Below are positions 38,962 to 47,657 of a DNA stretch of 64,000 nt, in pieces. Source of the stretch: Oscillospiraceae bacterium. Its GTDB lineage: Bacteria; Bacillota; Clostridia; Oscillospirales; Ruminococcaceae. A program made the position numbers and the translations under genes. Position 1 is the stretch's first letter; the number at the start of each line of letters is the position of its first letter. The DNA is taken from positions 3,038,001 to 3,102,000 of the forward strand of contig BQOK01000001.1 in the NCBI GenBank assembly GCA_022835495.1, read 5' to 3'. A model generated the notes under the pieces. The model saw only the letters and a list, made by a program, of their open reading frames with translations, had not been told where the DNA came from and searched no databases.

Positions 38962-39318
38962 TTACCCCAGCAAACTGTATACTAAAATGCCGGCGACGAT
39001 CAGTGCCAGCGCAATAATCTTTTTCGCCCCGAACTTTTCGCGAAAAATCGTCACGCCAAACACGGTCACATACAGATAGCTGGTAGCCTCCAATACTGGC
39101 CCCAGGCTCAGCGGTATGCCTTTATAAGCCAGCATAGTCAAAAAGGTACAGCCCACAAAAATCGCATATCCTGTAATTACCCGCCAGTCTGTATATTCCT
39201 CTATTATATTACGATGTGGGCACTGAGCGGCTTTTTTCAGCAGCACTTGGCTGATTGCCGCCAAAAATACACTGGCTAGGTATAGAAAAAGATAAGCAGG
39301 CACGATCTCACTTTTCAC
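38962..39318 (-). CDS. EamA/SMR-type flippase subunit 1 (ArnF/E-like)
   Basis: A 118-residue protein with four membrane helices and an EamA/SMR pattern (LAAISQVLLKKAAQ, GIPLSLGPVLEATSYLYVTVFG, FREKFGAKKIIALALIVAGI). Short EamA-type proteins encoded in pairs, such as ArnE/ArnF, flip undecaprenyl-phosphate-sugars across the membrane. The GTG at 39318 is the start: GGAGGAGG lies just upstream. It overlaps the end of the partner gene, supporting a heterodimer. Confidence 0.82.
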   Translation of the reverse strand: MKSEIVPAYLFLYLASVFLAAISQVLLKKAAQCPHRNIIEEYTDWRVITGYAIFVGCTFLTMLAYKGIPLSLGPVLEATSYLYVTVFGVTIFREKFGAKKIIALALIVAGILVYSLLG

Positions 39319-39682
39319 CCCATGCCTCCTCCTCATCCGCTTTTACAAACAGCACGACGCCCCCAATAATAAGCGCTGCCCCCAGCAGCTTGCCCAGACT
39401 TATCGCCTCGTCAAAAAACAAAGCTCCCCACACGATCCCCCATACCACTGTGACCGCTTTATTGGCAAAAGCCGTAGTTAATGGCAGGCGTTTAATAATT
39501 TGCTGCCACCCTATGGCATATACAGCTAAAATTAAAAACACGCCGCCCATCAATATTAGCCACGGCCAACTGAATGCCTCGCTTTTCGCGGCAGTTTTAC
39601 TCAAAATGCCACTGGCTGAATAGACCATCAGCAGCAGATGAAGGGCAAGCAGGGTAATTGCCGCTTTATTTCTTCCCTTCAT
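39308..39682 (-). CDS. EamA/SMR-type flippase subunit 2
   Basis: A 124-residue four-helix membrane protein of the same class (MVYSASGILSKTAAKSEAFS, LTTAFANKAVTVVWGIVWGA, FFDEAISLGKLLGAALIIGG). The glutamate in the last helix pair matches the functional acidic residue of the SMR/EamA family. It overlaps both the next gene (subunit 1) and the preceding glycosyltransferase gene, so all three are translated as a unit. It probably flips the lipid-linked sugar made by the GtrB-like enzymes. Confidence 0.82.
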   Translation of the reverse strand: MKGRNKAAITLLALHLLLMVYSASGILSKTAAKSEAFSWPWLILMGGVFLILAVYAIGWQQIIKRLPLTTAFANKAVTVVWGIVWGALFFDEAISLGKLLGAALIIGGVVLFVKADEEEAWGEK

Positions 39683-40628
39683 TCTCTTCCTCCAAATTCC
39701 AGCTCTCTCGAATCACATATTGCGGCACCTTATTAATTCCCATATAGATACGCCCTACATACTCTCCCACGAGTCCCAGCAAAATCATCAAAACGCCTCC
39801 GACAAAAAAGATCGAGGCAATAATGCTGCTGTATCCCGCATCAATCCGGGCAGGATCCACCAACTTGCGAACAATCGCATAAATCCCAAATCCAAATCCG
39901 CCTGCCGCGCATAACAATCCTAAAATGTCAGCCAGCCGTAACGGTTTGATGGAACAGGCCGTGAATCCATCAAGCCACATAGCAAAGCTCCGCCGAAAAT
40001 TAAAATGCCCCCGTCCTGCCAGACGCTCCCGCTCCTCCATTGGCACATTTACCACATGGCTGGTGCTGCGCAGCACCAATCCCCAAAAATAGGGATAGGC
40101 AGCTTCGCTGCGCACTGCTTCATCGATCACAAAACGGCGGTGCGCTGAAAAATTCGATATCTGCAGTTCCCTTGGTTTACCCAAAAGCCACTCGTCTGTG
40201 CGAGCGTTCACTTTGCTTCCAAAGCGTTTGAACGCACTCTCTTTTTTCTTAGGGTAACGCGCAACTGCCGAGTCCGCTTTCCCGCTTTCCAGCGGGACAA
40301 GCAGGTCCCACAGCCGATCCATCGGGCATTGTCCGTCGTCATCCAGGCAAACCACCACATCTCCTTTTAAATGCCGAAACCCCGCCATCTGCGCATTGGC
40401 TTTTCCGGAATTTTTGGCCAAGGCAATCACTTTTATCCGCCGGTCCCCCGCAGCTAGTTTTTCAAGTACCGCCTGCACCCCGTCGGGAGATTGATCGTTC
40501 ACCGCAAGAATCTCAAAATCCAGGTCCTGCCTCTGTTCCATCGTGACCTTAATTTCTTCCACCACGGTGTCAATGGTGTGTTCACTTCCATAACAGGGGA
40601 TCACAAAACTGATCTTCTGAATCTCCAT
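39666..40628 (-). CDS. Second polyprenyl-phosphate glycosyltransferase (GtrB-type GT2)
   Basis: A 320-residue paralogue of the 36864-37811 product, with FVIPCYGSEHTIDTVVEEIK, ILAVNDQSPDG, VCLDDDGQCP and two C-terminal membrane helices before GEYVGRIYMG. Substitutions across the donor pocket suggest a different sugar. Its stop lies inside the flippase gene start, and it follows an ATP-grasp gene, so the unit repeats the arrangement seen at 36.8-39 kb. Confidence 0.9.
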   Translation of the reverse strand: MEIQKISFVIPCYGSEHTIDTVVEEIKVTMEQRQDLDFEILAVNDQSPDGVQAVLEKLAAGDRRIKVIALAKNSGKANAQMAGFRHLKGDVVVCLDDDGQCPMDRLWDLLVPLESGKADSAVARYPKKKESAFKRFGSKVNARTDEWLLGKPRELQISNFSAHRRFVIDEAVRSEAAYPYFWGLVLRSTSHVVNVPMEERERLAGRGHFNFRRSFAMWLDGFTACSIKPLRLADILGLLCAAGGFGFGIYAIVRKLVDPARIDAGYSSIIASIFFVGGVLMILLGLVGEYVGRIYMGINKVPQYVIRESWNLEEENEGKK

Positions 40629-40637
40629 CGTTTCTCC

Positions 40638-41864
40638 TTACTGCCAAATCGGCCCTGTTAAACGGTTTCCACACCGAACTTGAATGTTCACGGTTTTTTG
40701 TGCCCATGCAATTTTTTCTTTCAGAGCGCAGGTGCTCTCCGCTTTCAACACGATCGTAAACCGGCTGGTTTTATCCAGATTTTTTACACCGTTTTTTCCA
40801 AGATGGATTTTATGCAGTGAATGTACCAGCACATCCGGGTCTTCATCCAGCTTTTCTACTCCCTCCACTGTTTCCACCCAGCCTTCCGGCAGATAAAACG
40901 ATCGGCAGCACACCGCTCCCTCTGTCCAATTCAGCATCGGCATTTCCAGTTCATAGTGTGTGGCCATATCTACAATAAACGCCTCTGTATGCAGTCCCGA
41001 ACAGTAAGGTATGATATGCGATGATATAAAATTGCCGCCGCCACGGGCCGCGATCTCAATCAAATAAATCTCGCCGTCTTCTCCTTTGATATATTCCCCA
41101 TGAGTAATTCCCTGTTTCATTCCCAATGCATGGATAGTTTCGCGGTTTATCCGCTCCAACTGCACTGCTGTCTCATCGGGAAACCTGGCGGGATAAAGCC
41201 GGAGATAAGAGGAAAAGGTGTCCGGTAATGAAAACTGGTAGATTTCTCCTGTCGCAAGCACAGCCACTTTCCCACCTGCCACCAGCGAATCCACTTCCAG
41301 TTCCTGCCCTTGAATGTATTTCTCCAGGATTACTTCTTTTTTCCCCGAGTAAGCTGCAGCCCGCCAAAACTTGTCCTCCAGTTCTTTCTCGCTGTCCACA
41401 CGATAAACTCCTCGGCTGCCTTGGTTATCTACCGGCTTCAAAATAGCCGATGCACCGATCCGGCGAAAAAAAGTTTTTGCTTCTTCCACACTGCCTGCTT
41501 GACAGGCCGGAATCGTGGGAAGTCCCGCCCGGCTGCATAACTGGCGCATGCGCGCTTTGTCTGTAAAGTTCAGCGCCACTTCTTCTTTCATCCCCGGCAG
41601 CCCTAACTGGCTTGCCACATAAGCAACCGTGGGCACAGGAAGATCCGTCTGATCGGTTGCGATTCCACAGATCTCATATTCCCGTGCTGCTTTCAGCACC
41701 GCTTCTTTGTCCCGCACATCACATATCACGCGCGCGTCTGCCTCAGCAAACCCAGGATAATCCCCTGCAATAGATACCACTGCTACGCTCATCCCTTTGG
41801 CCTTTGCCGCGCGAATCAGTGGGAGCTGAAATTCTCCAGCGCCCAACACCATAAACCATTTCAT
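40638..41864 (-). CDS. Second ATP-grasp ligase
   Basis: A 408-residue ATP-grasp enzyme: N-terminal Rossmann-like part (MKWFMVLGAGEFQLPLIRAA), the grasp with ASAILKPVDNQGSRGV, LEKYIQGQELEVDSLVAGG, and metal-binding EIYLIEIAARGGGNFISSHI. It has an extra C-terminal domain of about 90 residues compared with the first paralogue. ATG at 41864 (AAAGGGA upstream) gives the family start; earlier codons read without homology. It presumably ligates an acyl or aminoacyl group to the second sugar. Substrates are unknown. Confidence 0.86.
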   Translation of the reverse strand: MKWFMVLGAGEFQLPLIRAAKAKGMSVAVVSIAGDYPGFAEADARVICDVRDKEAVLKAAREYEICGIATDQTDLPVPTVAYVASQLGLPGMKEEVALNFTDKARMRQLCSRAGLPTIPACQAGSVEEAKTFFRRIGASAILKPVDNQGSRGVYRVDSEKELEDKFWRAAAYSGKKEVILEKYIQGQELEVDSLVAGGKVAVLATGEIYQFSLPDTFSSYLRLYPARFPDETAVQLERINRETIHALGMKQGITHGEYIKGEDGEIYLIEIAARGGGNFISSHIIPYCSGLHTEAFIVDMATHYELEMPMLNWTEGAVCCRSFYLPEGWVETVEGVEKLDEDPDVLVHSLHKIHLGKNGVKNLDKTSRFTIVLKAESTCALKEKIAWAQKTVNIQVRCGNRLTGPIWQ

Positions 41865-41977
41865 CAAATCATCCCTTTGCCCTTTGGCCGCAAATGTTTG
41901 CCCAAGCCGCGGCCATTTTATGTCGCAAAACATATTTTCCGGATGAAACAACAAGCCTAAAAAATCTGAAATCCCTT

Positions 41978-43126
41978 TTATACGGATTCTCTGTTCTGCT
42001 GGAAAAATTTCAGCACCATTTCGATTACCGTCTGCCGATCCTGCTGCGTCAGTCCATAATAGAGTGGCAACCGCACCAGTTGTTCACTCTCGGTTGTAGT
42101 ATATAGATCCTGGCCAGAAAATCGGCCAAAACGTACTCCAGCCGGCGCCGAGTGGAGCGGTACATAGTGGAATACCGCCTGAATGCCTGCCCCTTTCAAA
42201 AACCGAATAAATTCGGTGCGCTGTGCAAGATCATGACATTTCAGCCAGAACATGTGGGCGTTGTGCACGCATCCATCGGGGATCGCCGGCAATTCAATCA
42301 GGCCCCGCTGGGCCAGCGGGGCCTCGAACGCCTCATAGTAGGCGTTCCAGCTCGCCAGCCGGTCGTTGTTGATCCGGTCCGCCGCCTCCAGCTGTCCCCA
42401 CAGGTACGCGGCGTTCAGCTCGCTGGGCAGGTAGCTGGAGCCATAGTCCACCCAGGTATACTTGTCCACCTGGCCCCGAAAAAACTTGGCCCGGTCGGTG
42501 CCTTTCTCCCGCAGGATCTCCGCTTTTTCATTGTAAGCCGCATCGCGGATCAGCAGCGCGCCGCCCTCGCCCATGGAATAATTCTTGGTTTCATGGAACG
42601 AATAGCATCCAAAATCGCCAATGGTCCCCAGGGCCCGGCCTTTGTAGGTGCTCATCACACCTTGGGCCGCGTCCTCCACCACCTTCAGCCCATGGCGGGC
42701 AGCAATGTCCATAATCGTGTTCATCTCACAGGCCACGCCCGCGTAGTGCATCACGCAGATGGCCCTGGTCTTGCCGGTAATGGCAGCCTCGATCTTGGTC
42801 TCATCAATGTTCATGGTGTCCGGCCGCACGTCCACGAACACCAACTTTGCGCCAGCCAGCACAAAAGCCGTGGCGGTGGAAGAAAACGTAAAGCTGGGCA
42901 GGATCACCTCATCGCCCGGCTCAATCCCGCACAGCAGCGCCGCCATTTCCAACGCTGTGGTCCCGCTGGTGGTCAGCAGCACCTTCTGTGCATCAAACCG
43001 TTCTTCAAGCCAGGCATTGCATCTTTTCGTAAAAGGCCCGTCACCGCAGATTTTGTGGTTCTCCACTGCTTGTTTCACATAACCCAATTCGCTTCCCACA
43101 TAAGGGGGAACATTAAAATTAATCAT
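41978..43126 (-). CDS. wecE: WecE-like sugar 4-aminotransferase
   Basis: A 382-residue PLP-dependent DegT/DnrJ/EryC1/StrS enzyme. Long stretches are typical of WecE/RffA: FVDVRPDTMNIDETKIEAAI, MHYAGVACEMNTIMDIA, VVEDAAQGVMSTYKGRALG, and the PLP lysine K181 in FHETKNYSMGEGG. WecE transfers an amino group to dTDP-4-keto-6-deoxyglucose to make dTDP-4-amino-4,6-dideoxygalactose. This gives the locus an amino-sugar, a natural substrate for the neighbouring ATP-grasp ligases. The rmlA/rmlB genes needed upstream in the pathway are not in the window. Confidence 0.9.
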   Translation of the reverse strand: MINFNVPPYVGSELGYVKQAVENHKICGDGPFTKRCNAWLEERFDAQKVLLTTSGTTALEMAALLCGIEPGDEVILPSFTFSSTATAFVLAGAKLVFVDVRPDTMNIDETKIEAAITGKTRAICVMHYAGVACEMNTIMDIAARHGLKVVEDAAQGVMSTYKGRALGTIGDFGCYSFHETKNYSMGEGGALLIRDAAYNEKAEILREKGTDRAKFFRGQVDKYTWVDYGSSYLPSELNAAYLWGQLEAADRINNDRLASWNAYYEAFEAPLAQRGLIELPAIPDGCVHNAHMFWLKCHDLAQRTEFIRFLKGAGIQAVFHYVPLHSAPAGVRFGRFSGQDLYTTTESEQLVRLPLYYGLTQQDRQTVIEMVLKFFQQNRESV

Positions 43127-43132
43127 AATATA

Positions 43133-45112
43133 TCATATCCCTCGTTTTTTATCCGCGCTCTCGTAGATCCTGCCGTCCTTCTGCCACAATAAAGTATACT
43201 GAAAATCCTCTTCAGGGTTCGTCCAGTCAAAGTACATGCCGGCTAAAAACTTGCCGCCGCCCTGCTCGGCCAGGCGGTAACAGCGGCTTCCGCCTCCGGG
43301 GCTCTGCACCCGCAGCCAAATCGCCTGTGCCTGTTCCAGTCCCTCGGCGCTTCCCGCAAGCGTATACCAATTGGGCTCCAAGGCACCCTCCGCTGCGGTC
43401 AAACTTCCCAACTCCCATTCCACGGTCATAACTTCCTGCGCTTTTAGCGGTGAAGTGAATTTCAGCGCCCACACATTTTCTTCCAACTGCCGGGCAGCCG
43501 ACAGGGCCGCCTGCGGCTCATAATGCTCCTGTATAAACAGCAGCACCTTATCCGGGCAGCGGTCATTCACCATATATACATTTTCTTTTTCCGCCAACGC
43601 CCGTATGGGATTTTCCATCCCCAGCTTCTTCCGCAGCTGCGCAAGCGCCGGCGAGCCTTCAGTCCAGCCCCCCAGCCATCCGTTGTGCTCCAAAAACTCT
43701 TTTGCGGGCAAGTGCACATTGCCATAGGCATTTTTCCAAGCCGTTCCCCCTGCCAATACATCCCAGAGATAGTAGCTGTCGTCCTCCATCGTGGCCAGGG
43801 CGGCAGGGTCGGTGAGCTTGTATTCCGCCAAAAGCAAACCGTTCGGGCCTGTCAAAGGCAGCATCCGCCAGCCCGTCACCGCCAGCAGCAGTGCACCCCC
43901 GGCGCCGCAGGCCGCCGCGGCCATCCTCTTGCCCCGGCGGCGCAAAGGCCGGATCTGGGTCGCTGCCACACAGATCGCCCCCAGCCAGATCACTGCTTCC
44001 ACCCGGTCGATCAGTCTCCCCTGCCAAAGAAAATACAGCGAAATGGCATAGCTGCCGCCGGCAGCACACAAAATCGTGAGCCATTGCCAAAGCCCGCCTG
44101 TAAAGGCCACCAAAAGCGCCGCCAGCACAAACGCTGCACACCCGCGTATCTTCAGGGGGGAACGCAGTATATATTGCAGCGCCTGCCCTCCAAAGTCTTC
44201 CGCACGGTCCATAGTTACTTTTTGCGCCCCTATTGCTTCCATGGTCTGCAAGTCAAAGACTTCCGTATCCGCGATTATCCAGTTCTGGGCACACCAGTAA
44301 TCGTTCTTTGTCACCCCCAAAGGCTCCAGTTCTTTTTTTACTTCCTCCCACGGTGCCAGCGTATAGTCCACCGCTGCGCTGCGGGCGTCGTCAAACCGCA
44401 GATATTCGTTCCAACCAGGCTGTGCCCAAAACCATTCCCCATAGGCGGCAGCTGCCGCTATGCATACCGTCACAGCCGCCGCACAGGCCAGCAGTCGCTT
44501 CCAAAAGCGCTTGCGCGCAGTGAGCGCCGCGCTTCGTCTGTGCTGCATCCAGTGCGCCGCCATCAAAAGGCAGGCGTAGGGCAGCAGCAGGATCGCTGTT
44601 TCCCACCGCCAGGCAAATCCCACCAGCCACAGCAGTGCGCCGCAAACGCCCGCCGCCGCATGCATTTTTTCAGTCGCATAGCAGCAGAGCAGCAGCGCTC
44701 CCGCCGCCGCACACAGGCCCGCAGTAAAGGTAAAATTATAGGTCAGCATCGTGTCCTTCCAATAAACAAACACGAGCAGTGCGCTCATCGCAAACGCACA
44801 GGGCGGCTGCAGTATGCGGAACAGGCAAAGGCAAAGGGCGGCAAAGGCGGCCATCACCAGTGTGACCCGAAACACTTCATACACATTTACCCAAGGCAGC
44901 ACCCTGGAAATGGCTTTCAGGACCCCCACCAGGGCGGGGTTCATGTAATGGTTGGTCCCCAGAGGGCCCATTCTCCCCGCAATCAAGTAGGAGTAGGTCC
45001 AGTCGTCATCCGGTTCGCTGTGCGGGTCACAAAAAAAGCTGAGCGCAAAAAAGGTGAGCAGCCCCACCCCACACAGCGCCTTCCACCACTTATCTTGAAC
45101 GCGTGTTTCCAT
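43133..45112 (-). CDS. GT-C-like integral membrane glycosyltransferase, candidate
   Basis: A 659-residue protein with roughly ten membrane helices in residues 10-400 and a soluble C-terminal domain of about 230 residues. The first external loop contains EPDDDW, the acidic pattern that marks GT-C enzymes using lipid-linked sugars. A second membrane protein of the same plan follows upstream at 45158-46870. It lies in one operon with the GtrB-like transferases and flippases, so it may use their flipped products outside the cell. No named family is recognised; the catalytic claim rests on topology and the acidic loop. Confidence 0.65.
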   Translation of the reverse strand: METRVQDKWWKALCGVGLLTFFALSFFCDPHSEPDDDWTYSYLIAGRMGPLGTNHYMNPALVGVLKAISRVLPWVNVYEVFRVTLVMAAFAALCLCLFRILQPPCAFAMSALLVFVYWKDTMLTYNFTFTAGLCAAAGALLLCCYATEKMHAAAGVCGALLWLVGFAWRWETAILLLPYACLLMAAHWMQHRRSAALTARKRFWKRLLACAAAVTVCIAAAAAYGEWFWAQPGWNEYLRFDDARSAAVDYTLAPWEEVKKELEPLGVTKNDYWCAQNWIIADTEVFDLQTMEAIGAQKVTMDRAEDFGGQALQYILRSPLKIRGCAAFVLAALLVAFTGGLWQWLTILCAAGGSYAISLYFLWQGRLIDRVEAVIWLGAICVAATQIRPLRRRGKRMAAAACGAGGALLLAVTGWRMLPLTGPNGLLLAEYKLTDPAALATMEDDSYYLWDVLAGGTAWKNAYGNVHLPAKEFLEHNGWLGGWTEGSPALAQLRKKLGMENPIRALAEKENVYMVNDRCPDKVLLFIQEHYEPQAALSAARQLEENVWALKFTSPLKAQEVMTVEWELGSLTAAEGALEPNWYTLAGSAEGLEQAQAIWLRVQSPGGGSRCYRLAEQGGGKFLAGMYFDWTNPEEDFQYTLLWQKDGRIYESADKKRGI

Positions 45113-45157
45113 CTCTTTCCTCTCTGTCCCTGTCGATCTCCGGCCCCGCAGATATTT

Positions 45158-46870
45158 TTATAGAATGCGGTAAAACGTGCCGCTTGCAGTTTCGGTGCGC
45201 ACCGTTCCCGCCTGTAAAAGCAGGTCTTTCACATAGCCCTCCGGCAGGCTTTCCGCGCTGGTATCGGCACGGTTGAACACCCCTGTTTCCTGCCGCGCCA
45301 CCAGCACATATTCCGGGATAAGCCTGGGGTTGCGTTTATAAAACAGCCGAAGCTGCTCATCTCCCACATCGTTGATCCAGGGCGCGGGGGAGCAGGGGGT
45401 ATATTCTCCCAGTAAATAGGCATAAGGCAGGTTGTCCAGCACCAAAAGCTTGGCCCCCCCAGGCACATTCGCAGATACGTCCCGCAGCACGCCCTCATAC
45501 GCCTGCGCCTTCTCGGGCTCCACATGCAAGCCTTTCATCGGCCCCTCGGCCAGCCGCACGGTCGCTCTGGCGGGGTTTCCGAACGAGTCGTAGCAAAAGC
45601 GCATGTAGCAAAGCTGGACCGGCAGCAGTATCACCAAAACAGCCAGCGCCGCACCGCGGGCAAAGGCCATTCGTTTTGTTTTCGGCGCAGTTTGGGCGAG
45701 CCACAGCAATTCGCCCGCCACGCAGAAGTAAAAGCCATAACTGGCGTTCACAATGCCCAGGTCCGTACCAATCAGGATCCCCACCGCATAGCACATACCC
45801 ACAAGGCAAAGCGTCAATCCCGGCGCCTTTTTTTCCGGCCAGGCTGCAAACAGCACTGCGGGCCACAAAAGGCCGGGGATAAACCACTTCATATTGCTGT
45901 AATACATGTATCCCTGTGGCCGCAGCAGCAGCCCCCAGGCAGCCGCTGCCAAAAGAGCCGCCCACACCACTGGCCACACCCAGGCGGCCAGCCTTCTGCC
46001 CTTGCAGGCCCTCCAGCGCAGAAAGCCCGTCAAAAGCCACAGCGCCCCCACCGCCAGAATAGGGGCGCTGCCATACCAGTAGCGGCAGCTGGCAAGCCAT
46101 GCCACCAGGGTGGAAACAAGGCCGCCGTGGCCCTGGTGCACGCTGTCCCGGATAAACAGCGCATCCAAATTTTCAAGATAGACCGAAAAGGGCGCCCGCA
46201 GCCGCAGCACCACCAGAAAAAGCAAAAGCACCGCCGCGCCGCCGCCGCAAAAAGCACCGAAGGCCTGCGCCCTTTTCCCCTTTGCGTAGCAGATCAGCAG
46301 CATCAGGCACACCGGCGCCAGTACAATCATGGGGGGATACGCCTGCACCGTCAGCGCAAAAAAAGCGCCGCTCAGCACGGCGGGCGCGATCCGCCCCTCT
46401 TTCGCCCCCCACAGCGCCAGCAGCACAAACAGCATGGCAAAGTGCATGGCCATCGAATTATACGAAAAGGTGTTCAGGTTGAGCGGCGTAAAAGCAAAGC
46501 CCAGCAGCGCGATCAGCCCCGCCCAAGCCGGCGCGGCAAAACGCCGCAGCAGCAGATAGCTCACCGCGCTCACCCCCGCGGTAAACAGGATATAGCAGCA
46601 GCGCAAGAACAAAAACACACCCGTATACCCGCCGGTCACCGCATGGAAAGCAGCTGCCAGCGGCATAAAGATCAGCGCGCTGAAATAGGTCCCGCCCCAC
46701 ATCTCCTGAATGGGCGCCAGCCCTTTCAGGTATGCGTTGGCCTCAGCCAAAAAATACGACTCCTCTTCCCCGGCGGTGCAGTAGCGCACCCGCACCAGCA
46801 GCGCCGCGGCCAGGGCCAGCCAGAGAAGCCAGAATCCATATTTTTTCATCGCGTCACGCAGCGTGTCCAT
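45158..46870 (-). CDS. GT-C-like integral membrane protein, candidate glycosyltransferase
   Basis: A 570-residue protein with about eleven membrane helices and a 120-residue soluble C-terminus. The first loop carries GEEESYFLAEANAYL, an acidic patch like those of GT-C/PMT enzymes, followed by conserved aromatics (YNSMAMHF, MKWFIPGLLWP). It is the first gene of the leftward glycan operon, driven by the promoter at 46914-46942. The ATG at 46870 is preferred to an upstream one because it lies after the promoter with a short leader. Substrates unknown. Confidence 0.65.
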   Translation of the reverse strand: MDTLRDAMKKYGFWLLWLALAAALLVRVRYCTAGEEESYFLAEANAYLKGLAPIQEMWGGTYFSALIFMPLAAAFHAVTGGYTGVFLFLRCCYILFTAGVSAVSYLLLRRFAAPAWAGLIALLGFAFTPLNLNTFSYNSMAMHFAMLFVLLALWGAKEGRIAPAVLSGAFFALTVQAYPPMIVLAPVCLMLLICYAKGKRAQAFGAFCGGGAAVLLLFLVVLRLRAPFSVYLENLDALFIRDSVHQGHGGLVSTLVAWLASCRYWYGSAPILAVGALWLLTGFLRWRACKGRRLAAWVWPVVWAALLAAAAWGLLLRPQGYMYYSNMKWFIPGLLWPAVLFAAWPEKKAPGLTLCLVGMCYAVGILIGTDLGIVNASYGFYFCVAGELLWLAQTAPKTKRMAFARGAALAVLVILLPVQLCYMRFCYDSFGNPARATVRLAEGPMKGLHVEPEKAQAYEGVLRDVSANVPGGAKLLVLDNLPYAYLLGEYTPCSPAPWINDVGDEQLRLFYKRNPRLIPEYVLVARQETGVFNRADTSAESLPEGYVKDLLLQAGTVRTETASGTFYRIL

Positions 46871-46913
46871 CTCTGTTCTTCCCCTTCCCCTCAGCGCATA
46901 AAAATTCAGTGTA

Positions 46914-46942
46914 AGTATAGCACACGGCACCCGGGTTGTAAA
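46914..46942 (-). promoter_or_regulatory. Promoter of the leftward glycan operon
   Basis: On the minus strand TTTACA (46937-46942), a 17-base spacer and TATACT (46914-46919). It reads into the genes from 46870 down to 36864, all of which are closely packed. Confidence 0.75.
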
Positions 46943-47008
46943 CCGCCGCGTCTTCCGTTCTCCCGCAGAAAAACGGCGTTTGTAACATTCTTTTCACCAG
47001 CTGCGGTA

Positions 47009-47037
47009 TTGCATTTACAGCCAGTTTCAGGTATACT
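47009..47037 (+). promoter_or_regulatory. Promoter of ireB
   Basis: TTGCAT (47009-47014), 17-base spacer, TATACT (47032-47037). It is divergent from the leftward glycan operon promoter, with about 65 bases between them. Confidence 0.75.
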
Positions 47038-47072
47038 ATTTGTAATCTTATTTTTGCAAGGGGGTTTGCCAT

Positions 47073-47318
47073 ATGTCTGATCCTACCGCGGTATTTTCCA
47101 TCTATGACGAACGGGATCAGGAGATCCGCTCGATCGTGCAGGAAGTGTACGACGCCTTGAAGGAAAAGGGCTATAACCCCATCAACCAACTGGTGGGCTA
47201 CATCCTGTCCGAAGACCCCACCTACATCACCACCTATAAAAATGCCCGCTCCCTGATCCGCAAGGTTGATCGGGATGATCTCCTTCAGGCGCTGGTGCGC
47301 AATTACGTGGATCTTTAA
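47073..47318 (+). CDS. ireB: IreB-family regulatory phosphoprotein (UPF0297)
   Basis: An 81-residue protein clearly of the IreB family ([57 protein letters not shown]). In enterococci IreB is phosphorylated by the PASTA kinase IreK and limits cephalosporin resistance, linking it to cell-envelope control. It normally sits with alaS and a ruvX-like gene; here it is alone, with its own promoter and terminator, between two divergent glycan operons. This placement suggests a local envelope role or simple insertion of the glycan genes beside it. Confidence 0.93.
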   Translation: MSDPTAVFSIYDERDQEIRSIVQEVYDALKEKGYNPINQLVGYILSEDPTYITTYKNARSLIRKVDRDDLLQALVRNYVDL

Positions 47319-47331
47319 AGTACCGTTCGCG

Positions 47332-47362
47332 CGGCCCCGCTGAAACAGCGGGGCCGTTTTTT
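47332..47362 (+). terminator. Terminator of ireB
   Basis: CGGCCCCGCTG, loop AAA, CAGCGGGGCCG, then six T, 14 bases after the ireB stop. Confidence 0.92.
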
Positions 47363-47469
47363 GCCGTCCTGCCCAAAAAGTCCTGGCCGGCTTTCCCGCC
47401 CTTTGCCAGGCAGGCCGCGCACGGCCAACCACCTGTTTTCTCCGCCTGCACTTCTCCCGCGCGCGTTCA

Positions 47470-47498
47470 TTGCAAAGCCCTCTCGTGTTTGGTATACT
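47470..47498 (+). promoter_or_regulatory. Promoter of the rightward glycosyltransferase operon
   Basis: TTGCAA (47470-47475), 17-base spacer, TATACT (47493-47498). The sequence around it closely resembles the promoter at 52660-52688. About 155 bases of leader precede the first start codon at 47658; apart from this nothing is seen between ireB and that gene. Confidence 0.75.
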
Positions 47499-47657
47499 AT
47501 ACATTGTTCTTTCGCAGCAAAAGGCTTCTTTGAAAAGCATCCGGCGCTCACCGCGCCGGCGGCCGCAGGTCTTCCTCCGGGGGCCTGTGCCGCTCGCTTT
47601 TCTGCGGCTGTTTTCCATATTATTATCTTCGCATCCTGTGCTGAAAGGGGGCAGCTT

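Noticed and set aside
43523-47080. Two long plus-strand frames opposite the GT-C-like membrane genes
   Set aside because: Composition (Gln/Arg/Pro/His-rich) is that of antisense of hydrophobic coding sequence; the minus-strand proteins have clear membrane helices.
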